From NCBI RefSeq assembly GCF_017814945.1, contig NZ_JAGIPX010000070.1, forward strand, positions 1 to 39,384: DNA of 39,384 nucleotides, read 5' to 3'. Source of the stretch: Paraburkholderia sp. LEh10 (GTDB lineage Bacteria > Pseudomonadota > Gammaproteobacteria > Burkholderiales > Burkholderiaceae). A program made the translations under genes and the position numbers. The stretch's first letter is position 1. Each line of letters starts with the position of its first letter. Below are positions 25,392 to 32,375 of this stretch, one piece after another. The notes under the pieces were generated by a model, which worked only from the letters and a program-made list of their open reading frames with translations, ran no database searches and was not told the origin of the DNA.

Positions 25392-26630
25392 ATGAACGAG
25401 ACATCCCAGCGTGGCGCACTCGATGGATTGCGCGTCCTCGACCTTTCCCGCGTGCTGGCGGGTCCCTGGGCCGGCCAGTTGCTGGCCGATCTCGGCGCAG
25501 ACGTCATCAAGGTCGAACGACCCGGCGCGGGTGACGATACGCGAGCCTGGGGGCCGCCGTGGTCGACGGACTCCGCCGGCAACGCGACAGGGGAGTCGGC
25601 TTACTACCTCAGCGCGAATCGCAACAAACGCTCGATTACGATCGATCTGAGCCAGCCCGAAGGCCAGCAACTCATCAGGCAACTGGCCAGCAAGGCGGAC
25701 GTGCTCATCGAGAACTTCAAGGTCGGCGGCCTCAGCCAGTATGGTCTCGATTACGCCAGTCTCGGCGACGTGAACCCGCGTCTCGTCTATTGCTCGATCA
25801 CGGGCTTTGGTCAGACGGGCCCCTACGCGGCGCGCGCGGGCTACGACTTCCTGATGCAAGGCATGGGCGGCTTGATGAGCCTTACCGGGCGCGCCGATGG
25901 AACGCAAGGCGAAGGGCCGATGAAAGTAGGCGTCGCGCTGACGGATGTGATGACAGGACTGTATGCGACGGTCGCGATTCAGGCGGCGCTGACGCATCGC
26001 GAGCGCACGGGCAAGGGGCAGCATATCGATCTCGCGTTGCTCGACGTGCAGATCGCATGTCTCGCCAATCAGGCGGCCAACTTTCTCGTTGGCGGCGTGG
26101 TGCCGCAGCGGATGGGGAATGCTCATCCGAGCATCGTGCCGTATCAGGACTTTCCGACGGCCGATGGCTACATGATCATCGCAGTCGGCAACGACCACCA
26201 GTTCGCGAACTTCTGCGCGGCACTGGGCAGGCCGGAATGGGCCGGCGACGAGCGCTTCTCGCGCAATCCGCAACGGGTCAAGCACAGGGACGAATTGATC
26301 GCGATGATTCGCAGCGTCACGGTCAACCGCGACACGAATGAGTGGATCGCCATCATGGAAGCGGCGGGCGTGCCGTGCGGTCCCATCAACAGTCTCGACA
26401 AGGTGTTCGCGGACCCCCACGTTCAGTCGCACAACATGCGCATCGAGATGACGCATCCGGTGACGAAGCACGCCGCGCTGGTCGCCAATCCGATCCGTCT
26501 GTCCGAATCGCCCGTTCAATATCGGCAGTTTCCGCCGACACTCGGCGAGCACACGGAAGAGGTGCTCGATGACTGGCTGGATATGGCCACATCGGAAATC
26601 GAAGCGCTCCGTGCCGGGAAAATCATCTGA
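25392..26630 (+). CDS. CaiB/BaiF family III CoA-transferase
   Basis: A 412-residue cytoplasmic enzyme that moves CoA between carboxylic acids. N-terminal landmarks are LRVLDLSRVLAGPWAGQLLA, LGADVIKVERPGAGD and DVLIENFKVGGL. The nucleophilic aspartate that forms the aspartyl-CoA intermediate is present in GQHIDLALLDVQ (Asp218). The length is usual for the family (about 400). ATG 25392 starts just before the conserved GLRVLDLSRVLAG block. It is controlled in all likelihood by the divergent LysR regulator. Substrate unknown; the sequence is of the general type annotated succinate-hydroxymethylglutarate or glutarate CoA-transferase, but no glutaryl-CoA dehydrogenase is nearby. Confidence 0.93.
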   Translation: MNETSQRGALDGLRVLDLSRVLAGPWAGQLLADLGADVIKVERPGAGDDTRAWGPPWSTDSAGNATGESAYYLSANRNKRSITIDLSQPEGQQLIRQLASKADVLIENFKVGGLSQYGLDYASLGDVNPRLVYCSITGFGQTGPYAARAGYDFLMQGMGGLMSLTGRADGTQGEGPMKVGVALTDVMTGLYATVAIQAALTHRERTGKGQHIDLALLDVQIACLANQAANFLVGGVVPQRMGNAHPSIVPYQDFPTADGYMIIAVGNDHQFANFCAALGRPEWAGDERFSRNPQRVKHRDELIAMIRSVTVNRDTNEWIAIMEAAGVPCGPINSLDKVFADPHVQSHNMRIEMTHPVTKHAALVANPIRLSESPVQYRQFPPTLGEHTEEVLDDWLDMATSEIEALRAGKII

Positions 26631-26666
26631 TTTGCGCGGCCGGAAAAGAGGTCGAGCCCGGGAGCT

Positions 26667-26694
26667 CGAACCCCGCGGCGATACGCGGGGCTCG
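26667..26694. terminator. Bidirectional hairpin between convergent genes
   Basis: CGAACCCCGCG and CGCGGGGCTCG pair with one mismatch around a six-base loop. It lies between the CoA-transferase stop (26630) and the MaoC stop (26720) and could end both transcripts; U-runs are lacking. Confidence 0.5.
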
Positions 26695-26719
26695 ACAGTG
26701 CGGAGTCGATGCAATGCGT

Positions 26720-27169
26720 TCAGGCGTCGCGTGCCGTGACGAGCAACTTCGACACGAGACGCTGCACGGTGTCGCCCGATGTATCGACCGTCTCGGACAA
26801 GACAGTCGCGACGCCCTGCTGAGGCTTGGACTTCGAGCGTCGCACTTCCTGCACGGTGCTGATGACATGCAGCACATCGCCGGGCCGCACCGGCTTGACC
26901 CACGCGAGCTCGACGCTCATCCCGATGATGCCGCCGGCGAGCGGCAAACCACCCGATGTCAACAGGCGCATCGTGATCGCGGCCGTATGCCAGCCGCTCG
27001 CGGCCAGGCCTCCAAAGAACGTCGTCTTCGCTGCCGCATCGTCGAGATGGAAGGGCTGCTGGTCGAACTCCGACGCAAAGCGCTTGATGTCGGCTTCCGT
27101 CACCGCAAAGGTGGGCGACTGGAATTGCATGCCCACTGCCAGATCGTCCAGATACAAAAGCTCTGTCAT
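26720..27169 (-). CDS. MaoC family enoyl-CoA hydratase/dehydratase
   Basis: A 149-residue hot-dog-fold protein. The (R)-specific hydratase signature is present: FDQQPFHLDD supplies the catalytic Asp and His in D-x4-H spacing, and GGLAASGWHTA the substrate-binding loop. It is expected to hydrate or dehydrate a 2-enoyl-CoA as a dimer. ATG 27169 (MTELLYLDDLAVGM) has GAGGAG a few bases upstream. It is the last gene of a minus-strand set: hydrolase, MarR, SnoaL-like, MaoC, with gaps of 95, 33 and 42 bases. In itaconate catabolism a MaoC-type hydratase works with a CoA-transferase, but no citramalyl-CoA lyase is seen here. Confidence 0.9.
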   Translation of the reverse strand: MTELLYLDDLAVGMQFQSPTFAVTEADIKRFASEFDQQPFHLDDAAAKTTFFGGLAASGWHTAAITMRLLTSGGLPLAGGIIGMSVELAWVKPVRPGDVLHVISTVQEVRRSKSKPQQGVATVLSETVDTSGDTVQRLVSKLLVTARDA

Positions 27170-27211
27170 CACTTTCACTCCTCGATAAGCCCGGCTCGCC
27201 GTATTCGTCAC

Positions 27212-27640
27212 TCAGTCGATGATCAGCTTCGGAAAGTGCCTGGGCGGCCTGTCTTCGAGGATGTCCCGTCCCCGTGCTGTGTCCGCATAGAGTCGTCCGT
27301 GGACGATGCGGCCGTCGCGCACCTGGAACAGAAAGAGATGTTCATTTTCCATTGAAAAGCCGTTCTTGGCCTTTGCGCGAACAATGACGGGGACAATTAC
27401 GTAATCCTCTGCTTCAAGTACTGCTCTCGCATCGTAATTGAGGTACTCCCACTTCCGATACACGTGCTTCCAGAACGCGAGGAATTCTTCTTTGCCATGA
27501 TAAGTTCCGCCGTATGGCAGCGAGTCCGAAAACTCAAAGACGACGTCATCCGCAAGCAAGGGTACAAGGTCGGATTTGTCATTGCGCTCGAATCCCGTAA
27601 ATGCCTTCTTGCACGCCTCAACAACTTGTGGATGTCGCAT
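27212..27640 (-). CDS. SnoaL-like / nuclear transport factor 2-fold protein
   Basis: A 142-residue cytoplasmic protein with the cone-shaped NTF2-like fold: helix VVEACKKAFTGFERNDKSDL, then LLADDVVFEFSDSLPYGGTY with HGKEEFLAFWKH, and the closing strands NEHLFLFQVRDGRIV and HGRLYADT. Relatives act as ketosteroid-type isomerases, polyketide cyclases or small hydrolases. ATG 27640 has AGGAGA seven bases upstream. It lies in the minus-strand catabolic set between MarR and MaoC, so an isomerase or ligand-binding role in the same pathway is likely. No catalytic set can be assigned with confidence. Confidence 0.88.
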   Translation of the reverse strand: MRHPQVVEACKKAFTGFERNDKSDLVPLLADDVVFEFSDSLPYGGTYHGKEEFLAFWKHVYRKWEYLNYDARAVLEAEDYVIVPVIVRAKAKNGFSMENEHLFLFQVRDGRIVHGRLYADTARGRDILEDRPPRHFPKLIID

Positions 27641-27673
27641 GTTTCGTCTCCTGTGGTGAATAATCAAACTTGT

Positions 27674-28150
27674 CTAGGCGGAACCGCCATCGCCTTCCGC
27701 CCATGGAGTAAACCCGCTGCTTAGTACATTGCGCAGCGAATTGCGCAACTGTTCAGCGCGCTTCTCTCCGTAACTGCCTTCGAAGTCCTGCTGAACCGCT
27801 TGCCACAGTGGTAAGGCCATGCGATAGCGGGATAGTCCATCTTTGGTAATCACGACCATCTTCACGCGGCGATCCTGGCCCGGCACCATTTCGAGCAGTC
27901 CGTCGCGTTCGAGTGGTTTCAGGTTCGACGACAACGTGGTGCGGTCCATCGCCATGGCGTCCGCCAGTTCGCCGATGGTGAGCGGTCCGTCCTTGGCGAG
28001 CTTGTACAGGATCGAGAACTGCGTGGCCCGCAGATTTGCCGGGCTGAGCGCCTGATCGTAGGCCGCCGTCAAATACCGCGATGCCTTGCGTGCGGCAAGG
28101 CAATTGCAGCGGCCATCGATGTCTTCCACAAACTCTTTGTGCGTTGGCAT
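27674..28150 (-). CDS. MarR family transcriptional regulator
   Basis: A 158-residue winged-helix regulator. Helices ATQFSILYKLAKDGPLTIGE and LADAMAMDRTTLSSNLKPLE form the HTH, with the wing at VPGQDRRVKMVVITKDG (the D-x-R-R motif). The N-terminus has several cysteines (GRCNCLAARKAS), a pattern seen in MarR proteins of the HcaR/aromatic type. ATG 28150 is chosen by homology; the ribosome site is weak. It sits within the hydrolase-SnoaL-MaoC set and is the obvious candidate to control it and the divergent hydrolase-tautomerase pair. Confidence 0.9.
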   Translation of the reverse strand: MPTHKEFVEDIDGRCNCLAARKASRYLTAAYDQALSPANLRATQFSILYKLAKDGPLTIGELADAMAMDRTTLSSNLKPLERDGLLEMVPGQDRRVKMVVITKDGLSRYRMALPLWQAVQQDFEGSYGEKRAEQLRNSLRNVLSSGFTPWAEGDGGSA

Positions 28151-28245
28151 GTCGCATTCACTTATGTTCAGTCGAAGTCGGAAATATACGCTTAACCGGT
28201 TCGCTTCGAACAAAGCCGGCCTGACGCGGGCTCGACGGATGGTTG

Positions 28246-29046
28246 CTATTGCATCGCGCTTTCGGCCTGGACCGCCTGAGCCCTCGTCCATCCAAGATGG
28301 CGCGCGAGCAATTGTGCCGTGTGCGCCGGCTGCTCCAAATGCGGCCAGTGCCCGGAGTTCGTCACGATGCGGAAATCCGCGGCCGGAAAGCGTTCCCGGC
28401 AGGATGCGGCGACCTGGTCGCGCGTAATCACGGGATCGTCCTGTGCGCCGATCACCAGCACAGGTCCGCGATATGCGCACGGCACGTTCCCGCGCGCGTC
28501 GCCTTGCGTGAACGCGTCGTAGTACTGGCGTACGGTTGCCTTGTGCATCAGCAGGTGTGTCGCGGCCAATGCGTCGAGTTGAGCGTTGGACAGATTCGTC
28601 GAGAACGCCGCGCGGATTTTTCGCTGTGCCACGGGATCGTCGCCGCTTTCGCGCAAAAGGTCGCGCACTTCATCGGGTAGGGTGTTTCCGCGCAGCGGCG
28701 TCGGTGTAATCAGTGTCAGTGACGCCACCTGTGCCGCGCGTTCCACGGCAACCAGTTCTGCGATCTGCGCGCCCATGCTGTGCCCGACCAAGGCGACCCG
28801 CGACAACTGCAACTCATCGAGCAATCGCGCAATGTCCGAGACGGCCTGTTGCAACGTGCATTCGCTGTCCTCGTCGCGCCGTTTGCCCGCGCCCCGCAGG
28901 TCGGGCGCAATAATCGGAATGGAAGACGGGGGCAATGCATTGATCAGTTGATTCCAGACCGCGTGACTGTCGAGAAAACCATGCACGAATATCAGTGCAT
29001 CGAATTCCATCTGACGCGAAGCATTTGCGATATCCGATCTCGTCAC
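28246..29046 (-). CDS. Alpha/beta hydrolase
   Basis: A 266-residue alpha/beta-hydrolase-fold enzyme. The oxyanion-hole motif is FVHGFLDSH, the nucleophile serine lies in GHSMG, the acid is probably the aspartate in GAQDDPVI, and the histidine is in SGHWPH. This is the layout of carboxylesterases and meta-cleavage product hydrolases. GTG 29046 is chosen because GGAGA lies a few bases before it; the frame is open 20 codons upstream from a TTG. It is first in the minus-strand set with MarR, SnoaL-like and MaoC genes and divergent from another hydrolase. Confidence 0.9.
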   Translation of the reverse strand: MTRSDIANASRQMEFDALIFVHGFLDSHAVWNQLINALPPSSIPIIAPDLRGAGKRRDEDSECTLQQAVSDIARLLDELQLSRVALVGHSMGAQIAELVAVERAAQVASLTLITPTPLRGNTLPDEVRDLLRESGDDPVAQRKIRAAFSTNLSNAQLDALAATHLLMHKATVRQYYDAFTQGDARGNVPCAYRGPVLVIGAQDDPVITRDQVAASCRERFPAADFRIVTNSGHWPHLEQPAHTAQLLARHLGWTRAQAVQAESAMQ

Positions 29047-29066
29047 GGCGTCTCCTTTCCTGGTGC

Positions 29067-29103
29067 TTGTCAAACCATCCTGTGGGTCATAATATGCGCA
29101 TAT
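29067..29103 (+). promoter_or_regulatory. Promoter and palindrome between divergent hydrolase genes
   Basis: TTGTCA (29067-29072) and TAATAT (29090-29095) are 17 bases apart and point to the plus-strand hydrolase gene. The perfect 12-bp palindrome ATATGCGCATAT (29092-29103) overlaps the -10 and could be the site of the nearby MarR regulator. Confidence 0.45.
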
Positions 29104-29129
29104 CAACGTAATGTAAAGAAGAGGTGAGC

Positions 29130-30044
29130 ATGGTCAGCAGGACTGACATACAGTTTGCCGGCGAAGGCGGAGTGACTTTGCGCGGCTGGCTGTTCGTCCC
29201 GCCGGGAAATGAGCGTCGCGCGGCGATATCCATGTGTCACGGCTTCGCGGGCGTGAAGGAGCATGGACTCGAACGCTTTGCGACTGCTTTTGCGCAGGCG
29301 GGGTTCGTGGTGCTCGTTCACGATCATCGGAATTTCGGTGCGAGCGAAGGCGAACCGCGTCAGGACATCGATCCGTGGGCGCAGATTGCGGACTGGCGTC
29401 GCGCGATCACGTGGCTGGAAGCGAGGCCCGAGGTCGACCCGGATCGTATCGGCATCTGGGGAACGAGCTTTAGCGGAGGTCACGCGCTCGTGCTTGCCGC
29501 CACCGATCGGCGCGTGAAATGCGTCGTATCGCAGTTGCCGACGATTAGCGGGTTTGAGCAGATCAGGCGTCGGGTTTCTCCCGATGCGATGCCGGGCTTT
29601 CTTGCATCGTTGACGGATGACCTGCGCGAACAACATCACGGATCGCCTCCACGGCGGCAGCAAGTAGTGAGCGCGGATGCGAACGTGCCTGCCGCGTATC
29701 GTTCGCCCGAAGCCATCGCGTTTTACATGCGGGAGCTGAACGGCGCGTCATGGAACAACACGGTGACCATCCGGTCGAGCTTTGCCGCGAGCATGTACGA
29801 GCCGGGCACATGGGTAAGCCGGATTTCGCCGACGCCGTTGATGATGATCGTCGCCCGCGACGACCGCGTAACGATGACGGATCTCGAACTGGAGGCCTAC
29901 GAACGCGCGCTCGAACCCAAGCGTCTCGTGCTGGTGCCGGGCAATCATTTCGATCCCTACGACGCAGCATTCGATTTGTCCAGCGGCGCAGCAGTGAGCT
30001 GGTTCAGAGAACATCTTGTCGGCAGCGCTGCACGCGGGGCTTAG
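29130..30044 (+). CDS. Alpha/beta hydrolase, dienelactone-hydrolase-like
   Basis: A 304-residue hydrolase. After an N-terminal strand (GGVTLRGWLFVPPG) come SMCHGFAGVKEHG, VHDHRNFGASEGEPR, the nucleophile GTSFSGGHAL, the acid in ARDDRVTMTD and the histidine in GNHFDPYD. The triad is complete. This subgroup (prolyl-oligopeptidase/dienelactone-hydrolase-like, DUF1100 type) acts on esters, lactones or C-C bonds of small molecules. ATG 29130 is preferred to a GTG two codons earlier because GAGG falls at a workable distance. It is followed by a tautomerase gene on the same strand, 79 bases away. Confidence 0.9.
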   Translation: MVSRTDIQFAGEGGVTLRGWLFVPPGNERRAAISMCHGFAGVKEHGLERFATAFAQAGFVVLVHDHRNFGASEGEPRQDIDPWAQIADWRRAITWLEARPEVDPDRIGIWGTSFSGGHALVLAATDRRVKCVVSQLPTISGFEQIRRRVSPDAMPGFLASLTDDLREQHHGSPPRRQQVVSADANVPAAYRSPEAIAFYMRELNGASWNNTVTIRSSFAASMYEPGTWVSRISPTPLMMIVARDDRVTMTDLELEAYERALEPKRLVLVPGNHFDPYDAAFDLSSGAAVSWFREHLVGSAARGA

Positions 30045-30050
30045 AACAGA

Positions 30051-30088
30051 TCAAGCGAGATCAAGCGGTATCAAGCGGCATTCAAGCG
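30051..30088 (+). repeat. Four direct repeats TCAAGCG with 10-11 base period
   Basis: TCAAGCG(G/A) starts at 30051, 30061, 30071 and 30082, in the gap between the hydrolase and tautomerase genes. The spacing is about one helical turn. It may be replication slippage or a binding array. Confidence 0.6.
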
Positions 30089-30123
30089 GTATTGCAATCA
30101 CCCGAGGCACACGGAGGATACAC

Positions 30124-30525
30124 ATGCCCGTATTTCACGCTCACATTCCCAAAGGCCGTTTTTCCAGAGAGCAGAAGATCGCAATGGGTAACGCGCTCAA
30201 TCAGTCGCTGGTTGAAGCGCTGAATATCCCGAAAGGCGACCGGTTCATCATGATCAGCGAACATGGCGATGACGAACTGTTCATCGATCCCACCTTCATG
30301 GACATGGAGCGAACGCAGAACGCGATGATCGTGACGGTTCTGCTCGGCGCGCATCGTCCTTCGTCGGACAAGAAGGCTCTGTTGGCCACCATTACGCGTC
30401 TGCTGCAGCGGGACGTCGGCGTATCGCCCGACGATGTGTTCATCGCGCTCGTGCCTGTGCCGAATGAGAACTTTTCGTTCGGTCGAGGCGTTGCGCAGCT
30501 GGCGGATGGTGCGCCGAGGTGGTGA
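30124..30525 (+). CDS. Tautomerase family protein
   Basis: A 133-residue member of the 4-oxalocrotonate tautomerase superfamily. Removal of the initiator Met exposes Pro1 (MPVFHAHIPKGRFSREQK), the general base of the family. The length and the second half (RTQNAMIVTVLLGAHRP, ITRLLQRDVGVSPDDVFI, NFSFGRG) fit the Tautomerase_2 subgroup of fused or extended forms. It is expected to interconvert enol and keto forms of a small acid. ATG 30124 has GGAGGA upstream. It probably shares a transcript with the preceding hydrolase. Confidence 0.92.
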   Translation: MPVFHAHIPKGRFSREQKIAMGNALNQSLVEALNIPKGDRFIMISEHGDDELFIDPTFMDMERTQNAMIVTVLLGAHRPSSDKKALLATITRLLQRDVGVSPDDVFIALVPVPNENFSFGRGVAQLADGAPRW

Positions 30526-30581
30526 GCGAACGTTAGCAGCAGACGTCGGCGCGCGCGTGAGGCCACGCGCGCGGGTTGGTT

Positions 30582-31322
30582 CTACACTGCGAGCCCTTTT
30601 GCCGATTTTGCGGGCGATTTCCTTTCGCTCGCGAAGCCAGCGGTGGGCAACTGGTTGAGCACGTTTTGGAGGTGTGCGGGCCCTGCCTCGACCGCGCTTA
30701 AAAACATGCTGATCGAGAAGTGAATCATGTGGTCGATATTGACGGGTATGTCGGGCCGAGGAACCCGGTCGGAGAGAATGAGCGTGGCGACGCCGTGCTC
30801 CATGCTCCATGCCGCGAGCGTGACGAGCGTAAGCGCGCGCTGTGGCCAGTCGCATTCCAGCGCAGCCTGTTCGACGGAGGCGGCGAACAGCCGGAACGAC
30901 TTGATGCCTTCCTCCGTGAGTTCCGGATAAGAGTCTCGCGCGACGATGCGCGGCCCGACCATCAGGTCGAAGAGTCCCTTGTGGCTTCGCGCGAATTCGA
31001 CATACGCCTGCATCATGCGGTAGGCCTTCGTCATCGCCGTGTCGCCGGACGTCTGGATTTCCCCGCGCCGCGCTGCGAGATCGCGCCATCCATCGGCCGC
31101 GATGGCGGCGAGCAATCCTTCCTTTCCCGCGAAATGCCGCGAAGGCGCGGCCTCCGATACGCCGACGGCGCGCGCAAGATGCCGCAGGCTCAATTCATGA
31201 GCGCCGACTTCCTCGAGCGCGCGACGACCCTCGTCGATCAAGGCCTGACGCAGGTTTCCATGATGGTAGGGGACAGACGTAGACGGTTTCGGACTCACGA
31301 TATCGCTGCAGATAAGTCGCAT
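30582..31322 (-). CDS. TetR family transcriptional regulator
   Basis: A 246-residue repressor-type regulator. The HTH lies at about 20-65 (HHGNLRQALIDEGRRAL, ELSLRHLARAVGVSEAAPSR, HFAGKEGLLAAIA); the C-terminal ligand domain is of the WHG/TetR_C_33 type. ATG 31322 is chosen because the stretch upstream looks non-coding; a GTG nine codons later is an alternative. It is divergent from the crotonase-CoA-transferase-fumarylacetoacetase-MFS operon, with inverted repeats in the gap, and is the probable local repressor of that operon. Confidence 0.9.
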   Translation of the reverse strand: MRLICSDIVSPKPSTSVPYHHGNLRQALIDEGRRALEEVGAHELSLRHLARAVGVSEAAPSRHFAGKEGLLAAIAADGWRDLAARRGEIQTSGDTAMTKAYRMMQAYVEFARSHKGLFDLMVGPRIVARDSYPELTEEGIKSFRLFAASVEQAALECDWPQRALTLVTLAAWSMEHGVATLILSDRVPRPDIPVNIDHMIHFSISMFLSAVEAGPAHLQNVLNQLPTAGFASERKSPAKSAKGLAV

Positions 31323-31438
31323 ATGGCAGGCAATTATAGGCGTGCATATTCCGTGCTTGCAATGCGGATGCCCTGGTCTGCCCACGCTGCCGATGAAGCA
31401 CGAAAAACGCGCGGGATTACCCTGGTTTGAATCTAAGT

Positions 31439-31449
31439 TAACACTGTTA
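31439..31449. promoter_or_regulatory. Short inverted repeat upstream of TetR gene and operon
   Basis: TAACA-C-TGTTA, with perfect five-base arms, lies in the 286-base divergent region. It is one of two candidate sites for the TetR regulator. Confidence 0.3.
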
Positions 31450-31491
31450 CCATTGATCGCAAGCCGGGTTGTTTGAAAAGCGTTTGAGTCG

Positions 31492-31533
31492 TGTCGCGAC
31501 AATGATTTCGCGACATGCGACCCGGCATATAAT
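31492..31533 (+). promoter_or_regulatory. Operator-like TCGCGACA repeats and -10 box of the catabolic operon
   Basis: The perfect palindrome TGTCGCGACA (31492-31501) is followed by a second TCGCGACA copy (31508-31515), 14 bases apart. A perfect -10 TATAAT sits at 31528-31533 without a good -35, which suggests an activator-dependent or weak promoter. This is the better candidate for TetR binding. Confidence 0.5.
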
Positions 31534-31570
31534 TCGGATTCCTATTTTTAGCGGTAGCGGATTAACCGAT

Positions 31571-31589
31571 GCCCGGCATCGTGCCGGGC
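31571..31589 (+). other. Perfect 8-bp hairpin in the leader of the crotonase operon
   Basis: GCCCGGCA and TGCCGGGC pair around a TCG loop, 19 bases before the crotonase ATG and about 38 bases after the -10 box. In the transcript it would form a stable stem close to the start of translation. Confidence 0.4.
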
Positions 31590-31608
31590 TCCTGATGCAG
31601 GGCAACCC

Positions 31609-32373
31609 ATGAGCCATGTCTTGTTTGAAAAGGACGGCGCCGTCGGCGTCGTCACGATGTCGAAGCCGCCCCATAACCTGATCGAGGATGCGTTCCTGAC
31701 AGATCTGGTGAACGCATTCAGCCAGGCAGTCGAGCAAGGCTGCCGGTCGATCCTGTTGCGCAGCGGCATGCGCCACTTTTGCGCGGGCGCCGACGTCGCC
31801 GGTTTTGCGGGCGGCGGCCGGCGCCGCGATCAGGCGGGACTCGAAGCGTTGCTCGATGCGCTCGAAAACGTCCCGCTGCCTTCCGTTGCGGCCGTTCACG
31901 GCGGCGCGCTCGGAGGCGGCTTCGAGCTCGCGTTGACCTGCGACATGATCGTGGCCGCCGATACCGCATTCTTCGGCATGGCGGAGTCGTCGCTTGGCCT
32001 GCTGCCGTTGCTTGGCGGCGTGCAACGCGTCGTGCAGCGCGTGGGTCCCGCGCGGGCGAAGGAAATGGCGATGTTCGGCCGGCGTCACGATCCCGCGACG
32101 CTCGAGCGCTGGGGCGCAATCAACCTCGTGACGTCGGAGTCGGAATTGCCGGCGGTCTCGATGTCGTGGGCGCGCCAGCTCGCGTCCGGTCCTACGGTTG
32201 CGCTCAAGGGGATCAAGACGCTCGCCAATCTGTCAGCGCGTCACGGCATCGCAGGCGCGGACGCGCAACAGACGGAGACCAACAACATGATGTGGGCGAG
32301 CGCGGACCAGAAGCGCGGACTCGCCGCATTCGCGAAGACCGGTCCGGGCTCGGCCGTGTTTGAGGGGAACTGA
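31609..32373 (+). CDS. Enoyl-CoA hydratase/isomerase (crotonase) family
   Basis: A 254-residue crotonase-fold enzyme. The oxyanion-hole blocks are HFCAGADVAGF and HGGALGGGFELALTCD. Both catalytic glutamates of true hydratases are kept: one in GGGFELA (rat Glu144 position) and one in FGMAESSLGLLP (Glu164 position). Hydration of an enoyl-CoA is therefore likely. ATG 31609 fits the family start (MSHVLFEKDGAVGVVTM); the ribosome site is weak. It is the first gene of a four-gene operon and is followed two bases later by the CaiB-family gene. Confidence 0.93.
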   Translation: MSHVLFEKDGAVGVVTMSKPPHNLIEDAFLTDLVNAFSQAVEQGCRSILLRSGMRHFCAGADVAGFAGGGRRRDQAGLEALLDALENVPLPSVAAVHGGALGGGFELALTCDMIVAADTAFFGMAESSLGLLPLLGGVQRVVQRVGPARAKEMAMFGRRHDPATLERWGAINLVTSESELPAVSMSWARQLASGPTVALKGIKTLANLSARHGIAGADAQQTETNNMMWASADQKRGLAAFAKTGPGSAVFEGN

Positions 32374-32375
32374 TC

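Noticed and set aside
26641..26660. Second hairpin using GTCGAGCCC near the CoA-transferase stop
   Set aside because: It competes with the stronger stem at 26667-26694 for the same right arm and was not listed separately.
24846..26903. Minus-strand open frame of 685 codons
   Set aside because: Runs across the CoA-transferase gene and into LysR and MaoC; no recognisable domain and all three real genes are well supported.
24293..27169. Itaconate degradation cluster (CoA-transferase plus MaoC hydratase)
   Set aside because: No citramalyl-CoA lyase; the CoA-transferase and MaoC genes are convergent and in different transcription units.
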